A stretch of 41,646 nucleotides of DNA from an uncultured Bacilli bacterium (GTDB lineage Bacteria > Bacillota_I > Bacilli_A > RF39 > UBA660), in contig CANRAH010000013.1 in NCBI GenBank assembly GCA_947628565.1, forward strand, positions 1-41,646. The letters run 5' to 3'. Below, in pieces: positions 1 to 7,018 of the stretch; position 1 is the stretch's first letter; every line of letters starts with the position of its first letter. Made by a program: the position numbers and the translations under genes. The notes under the pieces were generated by a model, which was given only the letters and a program-made list of their open reading frames with translations, did not search any database and was not told where the DNA came from.

Positions 1-2217
1 TACGAAACAAAAGCAGGAAAATGGCTTGATGAACATGCATATGCACCATTCAAATCAGATGGAATAGGATGTAAAATAATAGAAGGAGTTGGATATGTAG
101 CAGGGGTAGTTGCTCTTTCAATAGTTACGTTTGGAGCAGCGGGTGTTACGATTGGAGCAACGGCTACTGTTGGAGGAATTTCAATAAATGCAGGAGCGGT
201 TGGGTTAACAGCACTTGCAACAGGACTAGCAAAACATACATCTGAAGAATGGAATAAAAATAGTATATCATTAAATTATGATGGAACTGATATAAATATA
301 CCACTAGATTATGAAACATATTCACAAATAGAAAAATTAAAACAAGGAGAAGCAAAAACAATAACACAACAAATTCAATTAGAAGATGGAAGTGTACAAG
401 AGTTAGTATTAACAATTATTGGAAAAGGTAATGGTAAATATGATATAATAGATAATGTAGGTAATACAGCATCATTAAATAGTTTAAATGAGTCTAATAC
501 TGCTATGGGACTTTTAAAGGGAGTAGGTGGAGGAATAGCTGATGGTTTTAAATATTATACAGCAGTTTCTACTCTTGGTAATTTACAATCATTTGGTGCA
601 ATGGTTAAATGTTTAGGATCAGGAAATTATGTAAAAGGTGCAGTATCGTTATTTAAAAATTTTGAATTTAAGCAAGCATTGAAACCATTAGCAAAAAAAA
701 CGGCTGTAAGTACATTTAAAGATGTAGGTTTCTATATAGATTCAGGTACATTTATAGCGGATGATGTAAAATCTGGAATCCAAACAGGTAAATGGAATTT
801 AAAAAATATTGCTACAGGAATATTTAGTGCATATACAAGTAATTTCTTAGGTAATTTAGGAGGAGAATATTTCAGTAGTGGATTAAGTACATCAATAGGA
901 AAAATACAAACTGTTCAAGAGTTAGAATTCAAAAATAAAATAGGTGCACAGCTAGATGATATTGATAATCAAATAATGGAAGCAGAAAAATTAGGAGATT
1001 ACGACAAAATATTAGAACTTCAGAAGCAAAAAACACTGTTAAACGAACAATATTATAAGACGATGTATGGAGCAGATTTGGTTTCAGGAGCAACATTAAG
1101 TGAAGCAGCAGGTGGACATCATATAGATCCTAATGCTAGTGCTAGCAATTTTAAACTTATTTCTAAAAAACTTGGATATAGTAATCAAACAATAGATGAT
1201 TATATTAGTAAATTGGAATCAGATGCTGATTGGGATGCTGGTAAAGAACTCTGGAGAAGATTAGAAGCTGGAGAAGAAATTGAAGGTTGGACTAAAGAAA
1301 AGTTAAAAAATTATTCAGAAATTGAACAACAATCAATTATAAAAGAATTAGATGAAAAAGATAGAATTTATAGAGCTAAACTTGATAGTTTACTTAATAA
1401 TTCTTCTGAAGTTATGGAAGCAGTAAAGCTTAATGCTGATAATGGATGGTATGATATTTCTGCTGAGGAAGTAATTCAAAGAAAATTATTGGCTAAAGAT
1501 AAAACTATCACTCCTATGAAAAAAATAATAATTAATGGTAATGATTATACAGAATATTTCCCAGGTTTTGATGAATTTATATCTGATAAGAGAGTTTTAG
1601 AATATACAAAAGAATTAACTGGATTGGACGATATAGATTCACTTCAAGAGATGGGAGAATATTTAAAAAATCATAAAGTTACTGTTAACGGAACAATATA
1701 TCAAAACGCTGAAGTTAAAGCAGCAAATTTTGTAACTTATGGAGGAAATGTTGGTAATTCATATAATTTACCAATTAGTGATGTAAATACAACAGGTGGT
1801 GCCTATATTTTGTTATCTGATGATGCAACGATGGCGGAAAATTTTAGTGATTGTTGTAAATTAGGTGATAATGGGGAATTAGTAATAACTGATATAGATA
1901 AATTTGGACAGAAAGCACTTAGTGGTGTGCCACTATCATCTAATAGTGGTGTATACCAAATAAAAGTCGAAGTGCCGATAAATAGTAATAATATATCTTG
2001 TCCATCTGTAAACAATAGTTCTTGCTATTTAGCTTATGGTGTTCCGGGAGGACATTTATTAAGTGGTGAACCTGAGGCAGTTATGTCATCTGTAAATGCA
2101 AGCAAATTTCTAAAGAAGGGAATAACAGCAGAAGGAGAAACGTATTATGAATTCGCTAAAGATTTTTCATTTACCGATAGTAGTGGTATAACAATAAGTG
2201 TAAGAAAAATAAGTTAG
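1..2217 (+). CDS. Large secreted polymorphic-toxin-like protein, C-terminal part (5' end outside window)
   Basis: The reading frame is open from the first base, so the ATG at 505 is only an internal Met; 738 residues are visible and the true start lies upstream. Visible residues about 22-80 are rich in Gly, Ala and Val and hydrophobic, as in the membrane-interacting or pre-toxin part of LXG and other polymorphic toxins. A charged helical middle follows (about 300-470), then a distinct Gly/Ser/Cys-containing C-terminal region of about 180 residues (from about 560) that I cannot assign to a toxin fold. The small gene directly downstream and the DUF4176 gene after it fit a type VII secretion effector cassette. 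The N-terminal LXG or WXG domain, which would settle this, is not in the window. Toxin role is inferred from architecture and neighbours only. Confidence 0.6.
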   Translation, partial: YETKAGKWLDEHAYAPFKSDGIGCKIIEGVGYVAGVVALSIVTFGAAGVTIGATATVGGISINAGAVGLTALATGLAKHTSEEWNKNSISLNYDGTDINIPLDYETYSQIEKLKQGEAKTITQQIQLEDGSVQELVLTIIGKGNGKYDIIDNVGNTASLNSLNESNTAMGLLKGVGGGIADGFKYYTAVSTLGNLQSFGAMVKCLGSGNYVKGAVSLFKNFEFKQALKPLAKKTAVSTFKDVGFYIDSGTFIADDVKSGIQTGKWNLKNIATGIFSAYTSNFLGNLGGEYFSSGLSTSIGKIQTVQELEFKNKIGAQLDDIDNQIMEAEKLGDYDKILELQKQKTLLNEQYYKTMYGADLVSGATLSEAAGGHHIDPNASASNFKLISKKLGYSNQTIDDYISKLESDADWDAGKELWRRLEAGEEIEGWTKEKLKNYSEIEQQSIIKELDEKDRIYRAKLDSLLNNSSEVMEAVKLNADNGWYDISAEEVIQRKLLAKDKTITPMKKIIINGNDYTEYFPGFDEFISDKRVLEYTKELTGLDDIDSLQEMGEYLKNHKVTVNGTIYQNAEVKAANFVTYGGNVGNSYNLPISDVNTTGGAYILLSDDATMAENFSDCCKLGDNGELVITDIDKFGQKALSGVPLSSNSGVYQIKVEVPINSNNISCPSVNNSSCYLAYGVPGGHLLSGEPEAVMSSVNASKFLKKGITAEGETYYEFAKDFSFTDSSGITISVRKIS

Positions 2218-2233
2218 ATAGGAGGTATAAATT

Positions 2234-2719
2234 ATGTATGGAGAAAAAGATTTAAGAAAAATTGCAGATATAATGGTTGAAACTGCAACCACCAAATATA
2301 ATGATGGAACTAATTATATGTCATTTATTTTGATGTTAACTGGACTTGGAAAATATAAATTAGAGTCATATCCTGGTGCAGGCCATAATTATAATGAAAT
2401 TTTAAATGCGATTTATAGATATTATAAAATGCATCCAGATTCAAATATTGATAAAATCTTTTATGAAAGGTTAGCCAGAGATATAAAAACTATAAGTAAT
2501 ATTCAAAATTTAACACTTGATGCAAACTATATTTTAGCACAATTAAAGAATGAAAAAGAAAATATAGCACCGTTTAAAATGGATAATTTAAGTCTTCTAA
2601 AACTGATAAAGCAGACCGTTTTAAATAAGGAAAAATTAATAAATGATCCTATTGTTATTAATTGGTTAAATCAAACAGATAAATATTTAAGTGATAATTA
2701 TGGACATAAAATTTTATGA
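2234..2719 (+). CDS. Hypothetical protein, probable immunity partner of the upstream toxin
   Basis: 161 residues with no signal peptide or membrane segment, predicted mostly helical and cytoplasmic. It starts 16 bp after the toxin-like gene with a strong AGGAGG ribosome site at 2220-2225, so the two are probably co-transcribed. I do not recognise a family. A small cytoplasmic protein immediately after a polymorphic toxin is the usual position of an immunity protein; that is the only basis for the role. It ends in a TGA codon. Confidence 0.5.
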   Translation: MYGEKDLRKIADIMVETATTKYNDGTNYMSFILMLTGLGKYKLESYPGAGHNYNEILNAIYRYYKMHPDSNIDKIFYERLARDIKTISNIQNLTLDANYILAQLKNEKENIAPFKMDNLSLLKLIKQTVLNKEKLINDPIVINWLNQTDKYLSDNYGHKIL

Positions 2720-2759
2720 ACTGAAGAAGAAATAAAAAATAAAAAGGAGGAAGAAGAAA

Positions 2760-3311
2760 ATGAATAATGTAGGAGAAAAATATTTACCAATAGGTACAGT
2801 AGTAATGTTAAAAGGTGGAAGTAAAAGAGTAATGATAACAGGATTCTGTTCAATGGCAACAGAAGATCAAAGTAAAATGTATGATTATGCTGGATGTATG
2901 TTCCCTGAGGGTTTCTTATCTAGTGATCAAACAGCTTTGTTTAATCATGATCAAATAGAAAGAGTATATCATATGGGACTTATAGATGAAGAAGAACAAA
3001 AATTTAAGACAAGTTTAAAAACTTTGGTAGCTCAAATGAGTGGAGGAGCAGCTGCACCACAACCAGTTGTACAACCTCAACCAGTAGGGCAATCACAAGC
3101 TGTAGAGCCACCAGTCCCACCAGTAGGTCCAGGACTTCCAGGATTTACAGGTGCACAACCAGTTTCAGTTCCACAACAAACATCAAATGGATATAGTTTT
3201 GATGCTAATGGTAACGTAATAGCTGCACCACAAGAGCAACCTACTCAACCAGTGCAACCTACACCAATGAATATTCAATTTGATGAAAATGGTACAGTTG
3301 TAAGTGCATAA
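2760..3311 (+). CDS. DUF4176 protein with Pro/Gln-rich tail (type VII secretion accessory)
   Basis: 183 residues. The first ~85 carry the DUF4176 signature: LPIGTVVMLKGG at about 10-21, then KRVMITGFC and a YAGCMFPEGF motif. DUF4176 proteins are found in type VII secretion (T7SSb) effector loci of Firmicutes. After about residue 100 a low-complexity tail rich in Pro, Gln and Val runs to the end, with two copies of an F-D-x-N-G-x-V motif separated by a second PQ-rich stretch. The start has a strong AAGGAGG site. It is the third gene of the toxin cassette and is followed directly by a terminator. Family call is good; function is unknown. Confidence 0.75.
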   Translation: MNNVGEKYLPIGTVVMLKGGSKRVMITGFCSMATEDQSKMYDYAGCMFPEGFLSSDQTALFNHDQIERVYHMGLIDEEEQKFKTSLKTLVAQMSGGAAAPQPVVQPQPVGQSQAVEPPVPPVGPGLPGFTGAQPVSVPQQTSNGYSFDANGNVIAAPQEQPTQPVQPTPMNIQFDENGTVVSA

Positions 3312-3333
3312 AAAGCAAAATTTTGCTTTTTTT
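3311..3333 (+). terminator. Rho-independent terminator after the DUF4176 gene
   Basis: A perfect 10-bp inverted repeat (AAAAGCAAAA / TTTTGCTTTT) followed by a T run begins at the last base of the DUF4176 stop codon. It separates the toxin cassette from the zeta-toxin pair. Confidence 0.75.
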
Positions 3334-3346
3334 ACTAGGAGGTTTT

Positions 3347-3577
3347 ATGAATATAGATGTAATTAAAGAAATGTCAATTGAGTATATAGAAAATATATAT
3401 GCAATATCTATCAATTACTTAAAAAATAATAATAATATAGAAATTAAAAATTTACTTGAAGAATTGGAGTTAATGGAAGAAAAAATAAAAGAATGTAGAA
3501 GTATAGATGAATTAAATAATTATAAAAATATTTTAGATGATTTAATAAATAAGATAGAAGGAATTATACATGAATAG
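3347..3577 (+). CDS. Small helical protein, putative antitoxin of the zeta-type toxin
   Basis: 76 residues, strongly acidic and all-helical by composition, with no DNA-binding domain seen. The ATG at 3347 is chosen because an AGGAGG site lies at 3337-3342; a longer frame from TTG 3323 would start inside the terminator hairpin. Its last 8 bases overlap the start of the zeta-toxin gene, so the two are translationally coupled. Epsilon antitoxins are also small helical bundles placed directly before zeta, so position, size and overlap suggest an antitoxin. Sequence similarity to epsilon or PezA is not evident to me. Confidence 0.55.
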   Translation: MNIDVIKEMSIEYIENIYAISINYLKNNNNIEIKNLLEELELMEEKIKECRSIDELNNYKNILDDLINKIEGIIHE

Positions 3578-4493
3578 TAGATTGGAATCATTAGTTAAAA
3601 GGGGATATCCTGAAGATGTTGTAAAGCGTCTTTCTAGTTATACAGATGAAGAATTGGATTATGCATGTAATAAAGCATTTGAACATTTATCTAAGGATTG
3701 CGTAAAAGTAGATTCCCCTAGCGCTATTTTTATAGGTGGACAACCAGGAAGTGGAAAAACAATTTTATCTATGGAACTCAAAAATAAGATAAAAAATGCT
3801 ATAGAGATTGGTATAGATAACTATAGAGCGTATCATCCACATTATTTAGAAATTGAAAAATGTATAAAAGAATTTTGGAAAAATAGGGAAGAAACTGAAA
3901 ACGATAGTAAAGGAAACGATTTAGCTGATTTTACACATTCATTTGCTGGAGCTATGTCAGATAGATTAATAGAACTTGCAGCAAATAGTAGTTATAATAT
4001 ATTGCTAGAATGGGGGATGAGGGAACCCACTGCTCCATTAAGTTGTATGAAATATTTAAAGAGTAAGACATATAATAATACGGTTGTATTTGTATGTACA
4101 AACAAAAAAATATCTTATGATGCTTGTAAATTAAGAGCAGGCGTAATGAATAATAGTGTACATATTATAAGAAATGTTCCAAAATATTTTCATGATTACT
4201 GTGTTGAAACGCTACCAGATAGCTTAAGTAAAATTTATAATGAAGGATTTAAACTTAACTTGATTGATTATATGGCTATTATAAATAGAAATGGTAAAGT
4301 GATTTGGGATGATAAAAGTAAAGTTAACCCTAAAGAAATATATATTAATCATTTAAATAATGTTTCTTACGAAGATATAAATCACGCTGAATTATCAATA
4401 ATTGGAAATATTAATGAAATGCAAGGACTTGATGATAATAATATAATGTCTGTAATTCCTACAATATTTAATAATGGTGTTAAATCAAAATAA
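3570..4493 (+). CDS. Zeta-toxin family kinase
   Basis: 307 residues. Walker A GQPGSGKT at 57-64; then G-I-D-N-Y-R-A-Y-H-P at 81-90, matching the conserved D-x-x-R-x-x-H-P of zeta/PezT substrate binding; then LLEWGMREP, matching the zeta E-G-x-x-R strand. Zeta toxins phosphorylate UDP-N-acetylglucosamine and so block peptidoglycan synthesis; some relatives use other substrates. The C-terminal ~100 residues are less conserved. The 8-bp overlap with the upstream small gene gives the expected antitoxin-toxin order. This fits a chromosomal toxin-antitoxin pair beside a secreted-toxin cassette. Confidence 0.8.
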   Translation: MNSRLESLVKRGYPEDVVKRLSSYTDEELDYACNKAFEHLSKDCVKVDSPSAIFIGGQPGSGKTILSMELKNKIKNAIEIGIDNYRAYHPHYLEIEKCIKEFWKNREETENDSKGNDLADFTHSFAGAMSDRLIELAANSSYNILLEWGMREPTAPLSCMKYLKSKTYNNTVVFVCTNKKISYDACKLRAGVMNNSVHIIRNVPKYFHDYCVETLPDSLSKIYNEGFKLNLIDYMAIINRNGKVIWDDKSKVNPKEIYINHLNNVSYEDINHAELSIIGNINEMQGLDDNNIMSVIPTIFNNGVKSK

Positions 4494-4499
4494 AAAAAT

Positions 4500-4533
4500 A
4501 AAGAAATGAAATTTTCCTATTTTTCATTTCTTT
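4500..4533. terminator. Bidirectional terminator between converging zeta-toxin and XRE genes
   Basis: A 12-bp perfect inverted repeat (AAAGAAATGAAA / TTTCATTTCTTT) with a 10-nt loop, A-rich on one side and T-rich on the other. The stop codon of the minus-strand regulator (4517-4519) lies in the loop. Confidence 0.7.
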
Positions 4534-4741
4534 TATAATTTAATTTTCTATCATTTGTTAGTCCAAGTATGTAATCGGTGCTTGTATTATAAAAATTAGC
4601 TAGTTTTATAAGGATATTTGTAGGTATATCATTAGTTTCGGTTTCATATTTTGAATATCCCGTTTGAGACATATTTAATAATTTTGCAATATCCTTTTGT
4701 AATAGATCATTATCTTCTCTTAAATCTTTTAGCCTATTCAT
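4517..4741 (-). CDS. XRE-family transcriptional regulator
   Basis: 74 residues, essentially one helix-turn-helix of the Cro/CI (HTH_3) family. The motif LLQKDIAKLLNMSQTGYSKY contains the recognition helix, and the typical SxDYILGL tail follows (here STDYILGL). Size matches minimal stand-alone repressors. It is convergent with the zeta-toxin gene and divergent from the candidate RNA promoter at 4890. A dyad at 4777-4806 in its own upstream region could be its operator. Its targets are unknown; control of itself and of the divergent transcript is the simplest guess. Confidence 0.85.
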   Translation of the reverse strand: MNRLKDLREDNDLLQKDIAKLLNMSQTGYSKYETETNDIPTNILIKLANFYNTSTDYILGLTNDRKLNYKRNEK

Positions 4742-4776
4742 AAAATCACCATATTTTCTTTTTCATATTTATTTTA

Positions 4777-4806
4777 CTATGCATAATCCGTATTAGGTTA
4801 TCATAG
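4777..4806. promoter_or_regulatory. Imperfect dyad, candidate operator of the XRE regulator
   Basis: Arms CTATGCATAATCC (4777-4789) and GGTTATCATAG (4796-4806) are complementary except for two single-base bulges, around a 6-bp centre. It lies about 35 bp upstream of the XRE start codon and about 85 bp from the divergent promoter. Operator role is inferred from position. Confidence 0.4.
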
Positions 4807-4889
4807 CCTATTTTGGAATAAATAAAATTTAATGATAATGTAATAAAATATCTTTACCTTCAAAATATGACATAAATTTAAAAAATGTA

Positions 4890-4918
4890 TTGACATTTTA
4901 AATAAAATATAGTATACT
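4890..4918 (+). promoter_or_regulatory. Near-consensus sigma-A promoter of the 4.9-5.2 kb intergenic transcript
   Basis: TTGACA at 4890-4895, a 17-nt spacer and TATACT at 4913-4918. It is one of the best promoters in the window, yet no recognisable coding sequence follows for almost 390 bp. Confidence 0.75.
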
Positions 4919-4924
4919 CTAGGT

Positions 4925-5235
4925 AGTTTAGAGATAGATAGGGTATAACATTATATAATAAAATAATTATCAAAATGTATAATTATAAATAAAAATAAGA
5001 TATACTAATTATCTAAAATATTAAGTAAAAACATTATATAATTGGAAGATATTATATAAATTGTTTACTTAGTATTAGTTTTAAATTTGATATTTAATTC
5101 TTACCAGCTCTAAACGTTACAATTGTAAGAAGAAAGAAACTTCTATGGTAAGGATATTGCACTTATCACTGATAATGTTAAGTTGCAATTTTCTAAACTC
5201 GAAAGTAATGACTTTATCAGGGTTATTGCTTTTTT
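4925..5235 (+). ncRNA. Candidate structured non-coding RNA of ~310 nt, family not recognised
   Basis: The stretch lies between the promoter at 4890-4918 and the terminator at 5203-5235 and contains only tiny ORFs without ribosome sites. Successive helices are visible: AAGTAAA/TTTACTT (5023-5029 with 5064-5070) enclosing an AT-rich inner stem; CTTACCA/TGGTAAG (5100-5106 with 5146-5152) closing two hairpins (5117-5128 and 5128-5144), a possible three-way junction; and ATTGCACTTA with TAAGTTGCAAT (5156-5165 with 5179-5189), 10 bp with one bulged base. I compared it mentally with 6S, SRP, RNase P, tmRNA and T-box hallmarks and found none. It could be a trans-acting RNA or a long leader of the downstream CotD-like gene ended by attenuation. 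Confidence 0.4.
5203..5235 (+). terminator. Rho-independent terminator of the intergenic RNA
   Basis: A 10-bp stem AAGTAATGAC / GTTATTGCTT (two G-U pairs) with a 9-nt loop, followed by a run of six T at 5230-5235. Confidence 0.65.
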
Positions 5236-5266
5236 GGTGCAAAAATAGACATAATACCACTCATTT

Positions 5267-5292
5267 TAGTTTATAAATCATATTATAAACTA
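5267..5292. repeat. Perfect 10-bp inverted repeat just before the CotD-like gene
   Basis: TAGTTTATAA at 5267-5276 and TTATAAACTA at 5283-5292 end a few bases before the AGGAGG site. It could be an operator or a translation-controlling hairpin; no U run follows, so it is not a terminator. Confidence 0.45.
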
Positions 5293-5306
5293 GATAGGAG
5301 GTATTT

Positions 5307-5585
5307 ATGTTTTTAAATAGAAATTGTGGTTGCAACAATGGTTGTCCTAGGCAAGGTGAAATGCCTCAAATGGAACAACCTATAATGGAACCTGTAATAA
5401 CTAAATGTATAGAAAAAGAATTTTATCATGAAGTACCACATTGTTGCCCAATTCATACACATGTTATAAATAAACATATATATACACATACATATACTCC
5501 ACAATATACTTGTGATGAAGAAAATGTAGTAATAAATAATGATTGTGGTGGATGTTCAGGAAATATGATGAATAACAATTTTTAA
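5307..5585 (+). CDS. CotD-like Cys/His-rich protein
   Basis: 92 residues with many Cys, His and Asn, no signal peptide and no membrane segment. The N-terminus (N-R-N-C-G-C-N-N-G-C) and C-terminus (D-C-G-G-C-S-G-N) are Cys/Gly/Asn clusters. The centre, FYHEVPHCCPIHTHVINKH followed by IYTHTYTPQYT, resembles the His-rich core of the CotD spore-coat family (short P-x-x-x-P-x-H-T then x-H-x-H repeats). The AGGAGG site at 5296-5301 supports the ATG. It sits alone, with a hairpin upstream and a terminator downstream. A coat role would require sporulation, which this window does not prove; metal binding is also possible. Confidence 0.55.
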   Translation: MFLNRNCGCNNGCPRQGEMPQMEQPIMEPVITKCIEKEFYHEVPHCCPIHTHVINKHIYTHTYTPQYTCDEENVVINNDCGGCSGNMMNNNF

Positions 5586-5608
5586 AAAGTAGTTTTACTA
5601 CTTTTTTT
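5584..5608 (+). terminator. Terminator after the CotD-like gene
   Basis: Perfect 9-bp stem AAAAAGTAG / CTACTTTTT with a 5-nt loop and seven T residues, immediately after the stop codon. Confidence 0.85.
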
Positions 5609-5612
5609 ATGG

Positions 5613-5618
5613 TATAAT
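5613..5618 (+). promoter_or_regulatory. -10 box of the double-ASCH gene (short-leader type)
   Basis: TATAAT lies 15 nt before the ATG at 5634, with a GGTGG ribosome site in between. The -35 region overlaps the preceding terminator and is weak. The expected transcript would begin almost at the ribosome site. Confidence 0.5.
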
Positions 5619-5633
5619 TTAAATGGTGGTTGC

Positions 5634-6347
5634 ATGAAAGTACTATCTATAAAAGAACCTTGGGCAAGTTTAATAATTAATGGTTATAAGGACTATGAAT
5701 TTAGAGGTTATAAAACAAATTATAGAGGTAAAATTTTAATACATGCTTCTAATAAAGTTGAATATGATATGCTAAATAGATTTAAAAAATATAATATTAG
5801 CTATAAACCTGGTTATATAATAGGTGAAGCATATATTACAGATTGTATATTAGTAGATGAACAATTTATAAATATGTTAAATAAAATTAATCCATTAGTT
5901 TATAGTAAAAGTAAACATAAAAGAACTTATGCTTGGAAGTTAGAAAATATAAAAATGTATGACAAACCTATATTTGTTAAAGGGAAACTAGGTCTTTGGG
6001 AATATAAAGAAACCAGTGTATTATATCACTTAAATAAAGAGCCATTTGATAATATTAAAAAAGGTACTAAAACTATAGAAATGCGTCTTTTTGATGAAAA
6101 AAGAAAGCTTTTAAAAGTAGGAGATATTATAGAATTTGAAAATAGAGAAAATGGTGATTTAATACGCACTCAAATTGTTAATTTGCACGTATTTAAAAAT
6201 TTTAAAGAATTATATTCTAACTTTGATAATATAAAATTAGGATATACAAAAGAACAAGTAAAAGATTATCATGATATGGATATTTATTATTCTTTAGAGG
6301 ATCAAGAAAAATATGGAGTAGTGGGTATAGAAATAAAGTTAATTTAA
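5634..6347 (+). CDS. Protein with two ASCH domains
   Basis: 237 residues. The first half (1 to about 115) starts MKVLSIKEPWASLIINGYKD and continues with E-F-R-G-Y and GKILIHAS, the typical ASCH opening. The second half (about 130-237) has a second ASCH pattern: NKEPFDNIKKGTKTIEMRL, then VGDIIEFEN, then a C-terminal strand GVVGIEIKLI. ASCH is a PUA-like beta-barrel thought to bind RNA, and some members act on modified nucleosides (YqfB is an N4-acetylcytidine amidohydrolase). Most bacterial ASCH proteins carry one domain. The gene converges with the VanY gene, only 3 bp apart, and the two tails share a terminator. Substrate is unknown. Confidence 0.75.
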   Translation: MKVLSIKEPWASLIINGYKDYEFRGYKTNYRGKILIHASNKVEYDMLNRFKKYNISYKPGYIIGEAYITDCILVDEQFINMLNKINPLVYSKSKHKRTYAWKLENIKMYDKPIFVKGKLGLWEYKETSVLYHLNKEPFDNIKKGTKTIEMRLFDEKRKLLKVGDIIEFENRENGDLIRTQIVNLHVFKNFKELYSNFDNIKLGYTKEQVKDYHDMDIYYSLEDQEKYGVVGIEIKLI

Positions 6348-6366
6348 AATTTAATTAACTTTATTT
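6331..6366. terminator. Bidirectional terminator built from the ends of two converging genes
   Basis: A perfect 14-bp inverted repeat, arms 6331-6344 and 6353-6366, loop TAAAATTT. The left arm encodes the last residues of the ASCH protein (IEIKLI), the right arm the last residues of the VanY protein read on the other strand. Confidence 0.75.
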
Positions 6367-6980
6367 TTATATTCCTCCAAAGTTATATTATTATCATATA
6401 TATATTTAGAAATATCTTTTCCAACATATCTATAATGCCAAGGTTCATATTTAAATCCAGTTATATGAAATTTTGCTTTAGGATATCTTAAAATAAATCC
6501 ATATTTATATGCATTATTCATCATCCATTTAAATTCTTTAGTATTTTCAAAATTGTCATAATCTAAACTTTCATCTGCAACATCGACAGCAAGCCCTGTT
6601 TGGTGCTCTGAAAATCCTGCTCTTGCGCTAGACATATCTGCATAATAAAATCCTTTATTTATAGCATAGTTATTATAAAGTTTTTCTTGATATTCATAGC
6701 TTCTATATGTTGATACTGCAATTATATTATAACCTTCATTTTTTGCATCAGAAGCTAATTTTTCAAATGCATTTTTAGCTTCCATTCTTAAGTATTTATT
6801 GTCACACGCATAAGATTTATCTATAAGGGTTAAATCATAAGGCTCATAAGTTTTTTCTAATTTATTATTTTTATTTACTATAAAATCATAAGTAGTGGGA
6901 TTATAAATAGTTTTAACATCCTTATAAAAATTACTGTTTTCTAAAATAATTAATATAAGAATATAAATTACTTTTTCCAT
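6351..6980 (-). CDS. VanY-type D-alanyl-D-alanine carboxypeptidase (M15B), short form
   Basis: 209 residues. After a short hydrophobic N-terminus (about 4-15; signal peptide or anchor) comes the M15B peptidase domain: STYRSYEYQEKLYNNY, the zinc motif S-E-H-Q-T-G-L-A-V-D-V, FKWMMNNAYKYGFILRYP, and E-P-W-H-Y-R-Y-V-G with the catalytic Glu and third zinc ligand. These enzymes trim the terminal D-Ala from peptidoglycan stems outside the membrane. It is the last of three tandem minus-strand paralogues, with its own -10 box at 6995-7000, and lacks the N-terminal extension of the other two. Vancomycin resistance is not implied, since no vanHAX or regulator is near. Confidence 0.85.
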   Translation of the reverse strand: MEKVIYILILIILENSNFYKDVKTIYNPTTYDFIVNKNNKLEKTYEPYDLTLIDKSYACDNKYLRMEAKNAFEKLASDAKNEGYNIIAVSTYRSYEYQEKLYNNYAINKGFYYADMSSARAGFSEHQTGLAVDVADESLDYDNFENTKEFKWMMNNAYKYGFILRYPKAKFHITGFKYEPWHYRYVGKDISKYIYDNNITLEEYKNKVN

Positions 6981-6994
6981 TTTATCACCACTAT

Positions 6995-7000
6995 ATTATA
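6995..7000 (-). promoter_or_regulatory. -10 box of the short VanY gene (short-leader type)
   Basis: TATAAT on the minus strand, 14 nt before the ATG (6978-6980), with GGTGAT in between. No good -35 is seen. Confidence 0.4.
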
Positions 7001-7018
7001 TGAAAAAAAAGATATATG

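Noticed and set aside
164-415. Minus-strand ORF opposite the toxin-like gene
   Set aside because: Leu/Phe-rich translation is the antisense shadow of the Gly/Ala-rich plus-strand frame, which is open from base 1.
5213-5228. 16-nt match to the bla promoter region of pUC/pBR322 vectors, recalled from memory
   Set aside because: The match stops on both sides and falls within a natural terminator loop and stem; vector contamination is unlikely, coincidence is.
5175-5276. 32-residue ORF (MLSCNFLNSK...) inside the candidate RNA
   Set aside because: No ribosome site; it runs across the terminator hairpin and into the next leader.
5313-5504. Minus-strand ORF opposite the CotD-like gene
   Set aside because: Antisense of a Cys/His-rich frame with a proper ribosome site; its translation looks random.
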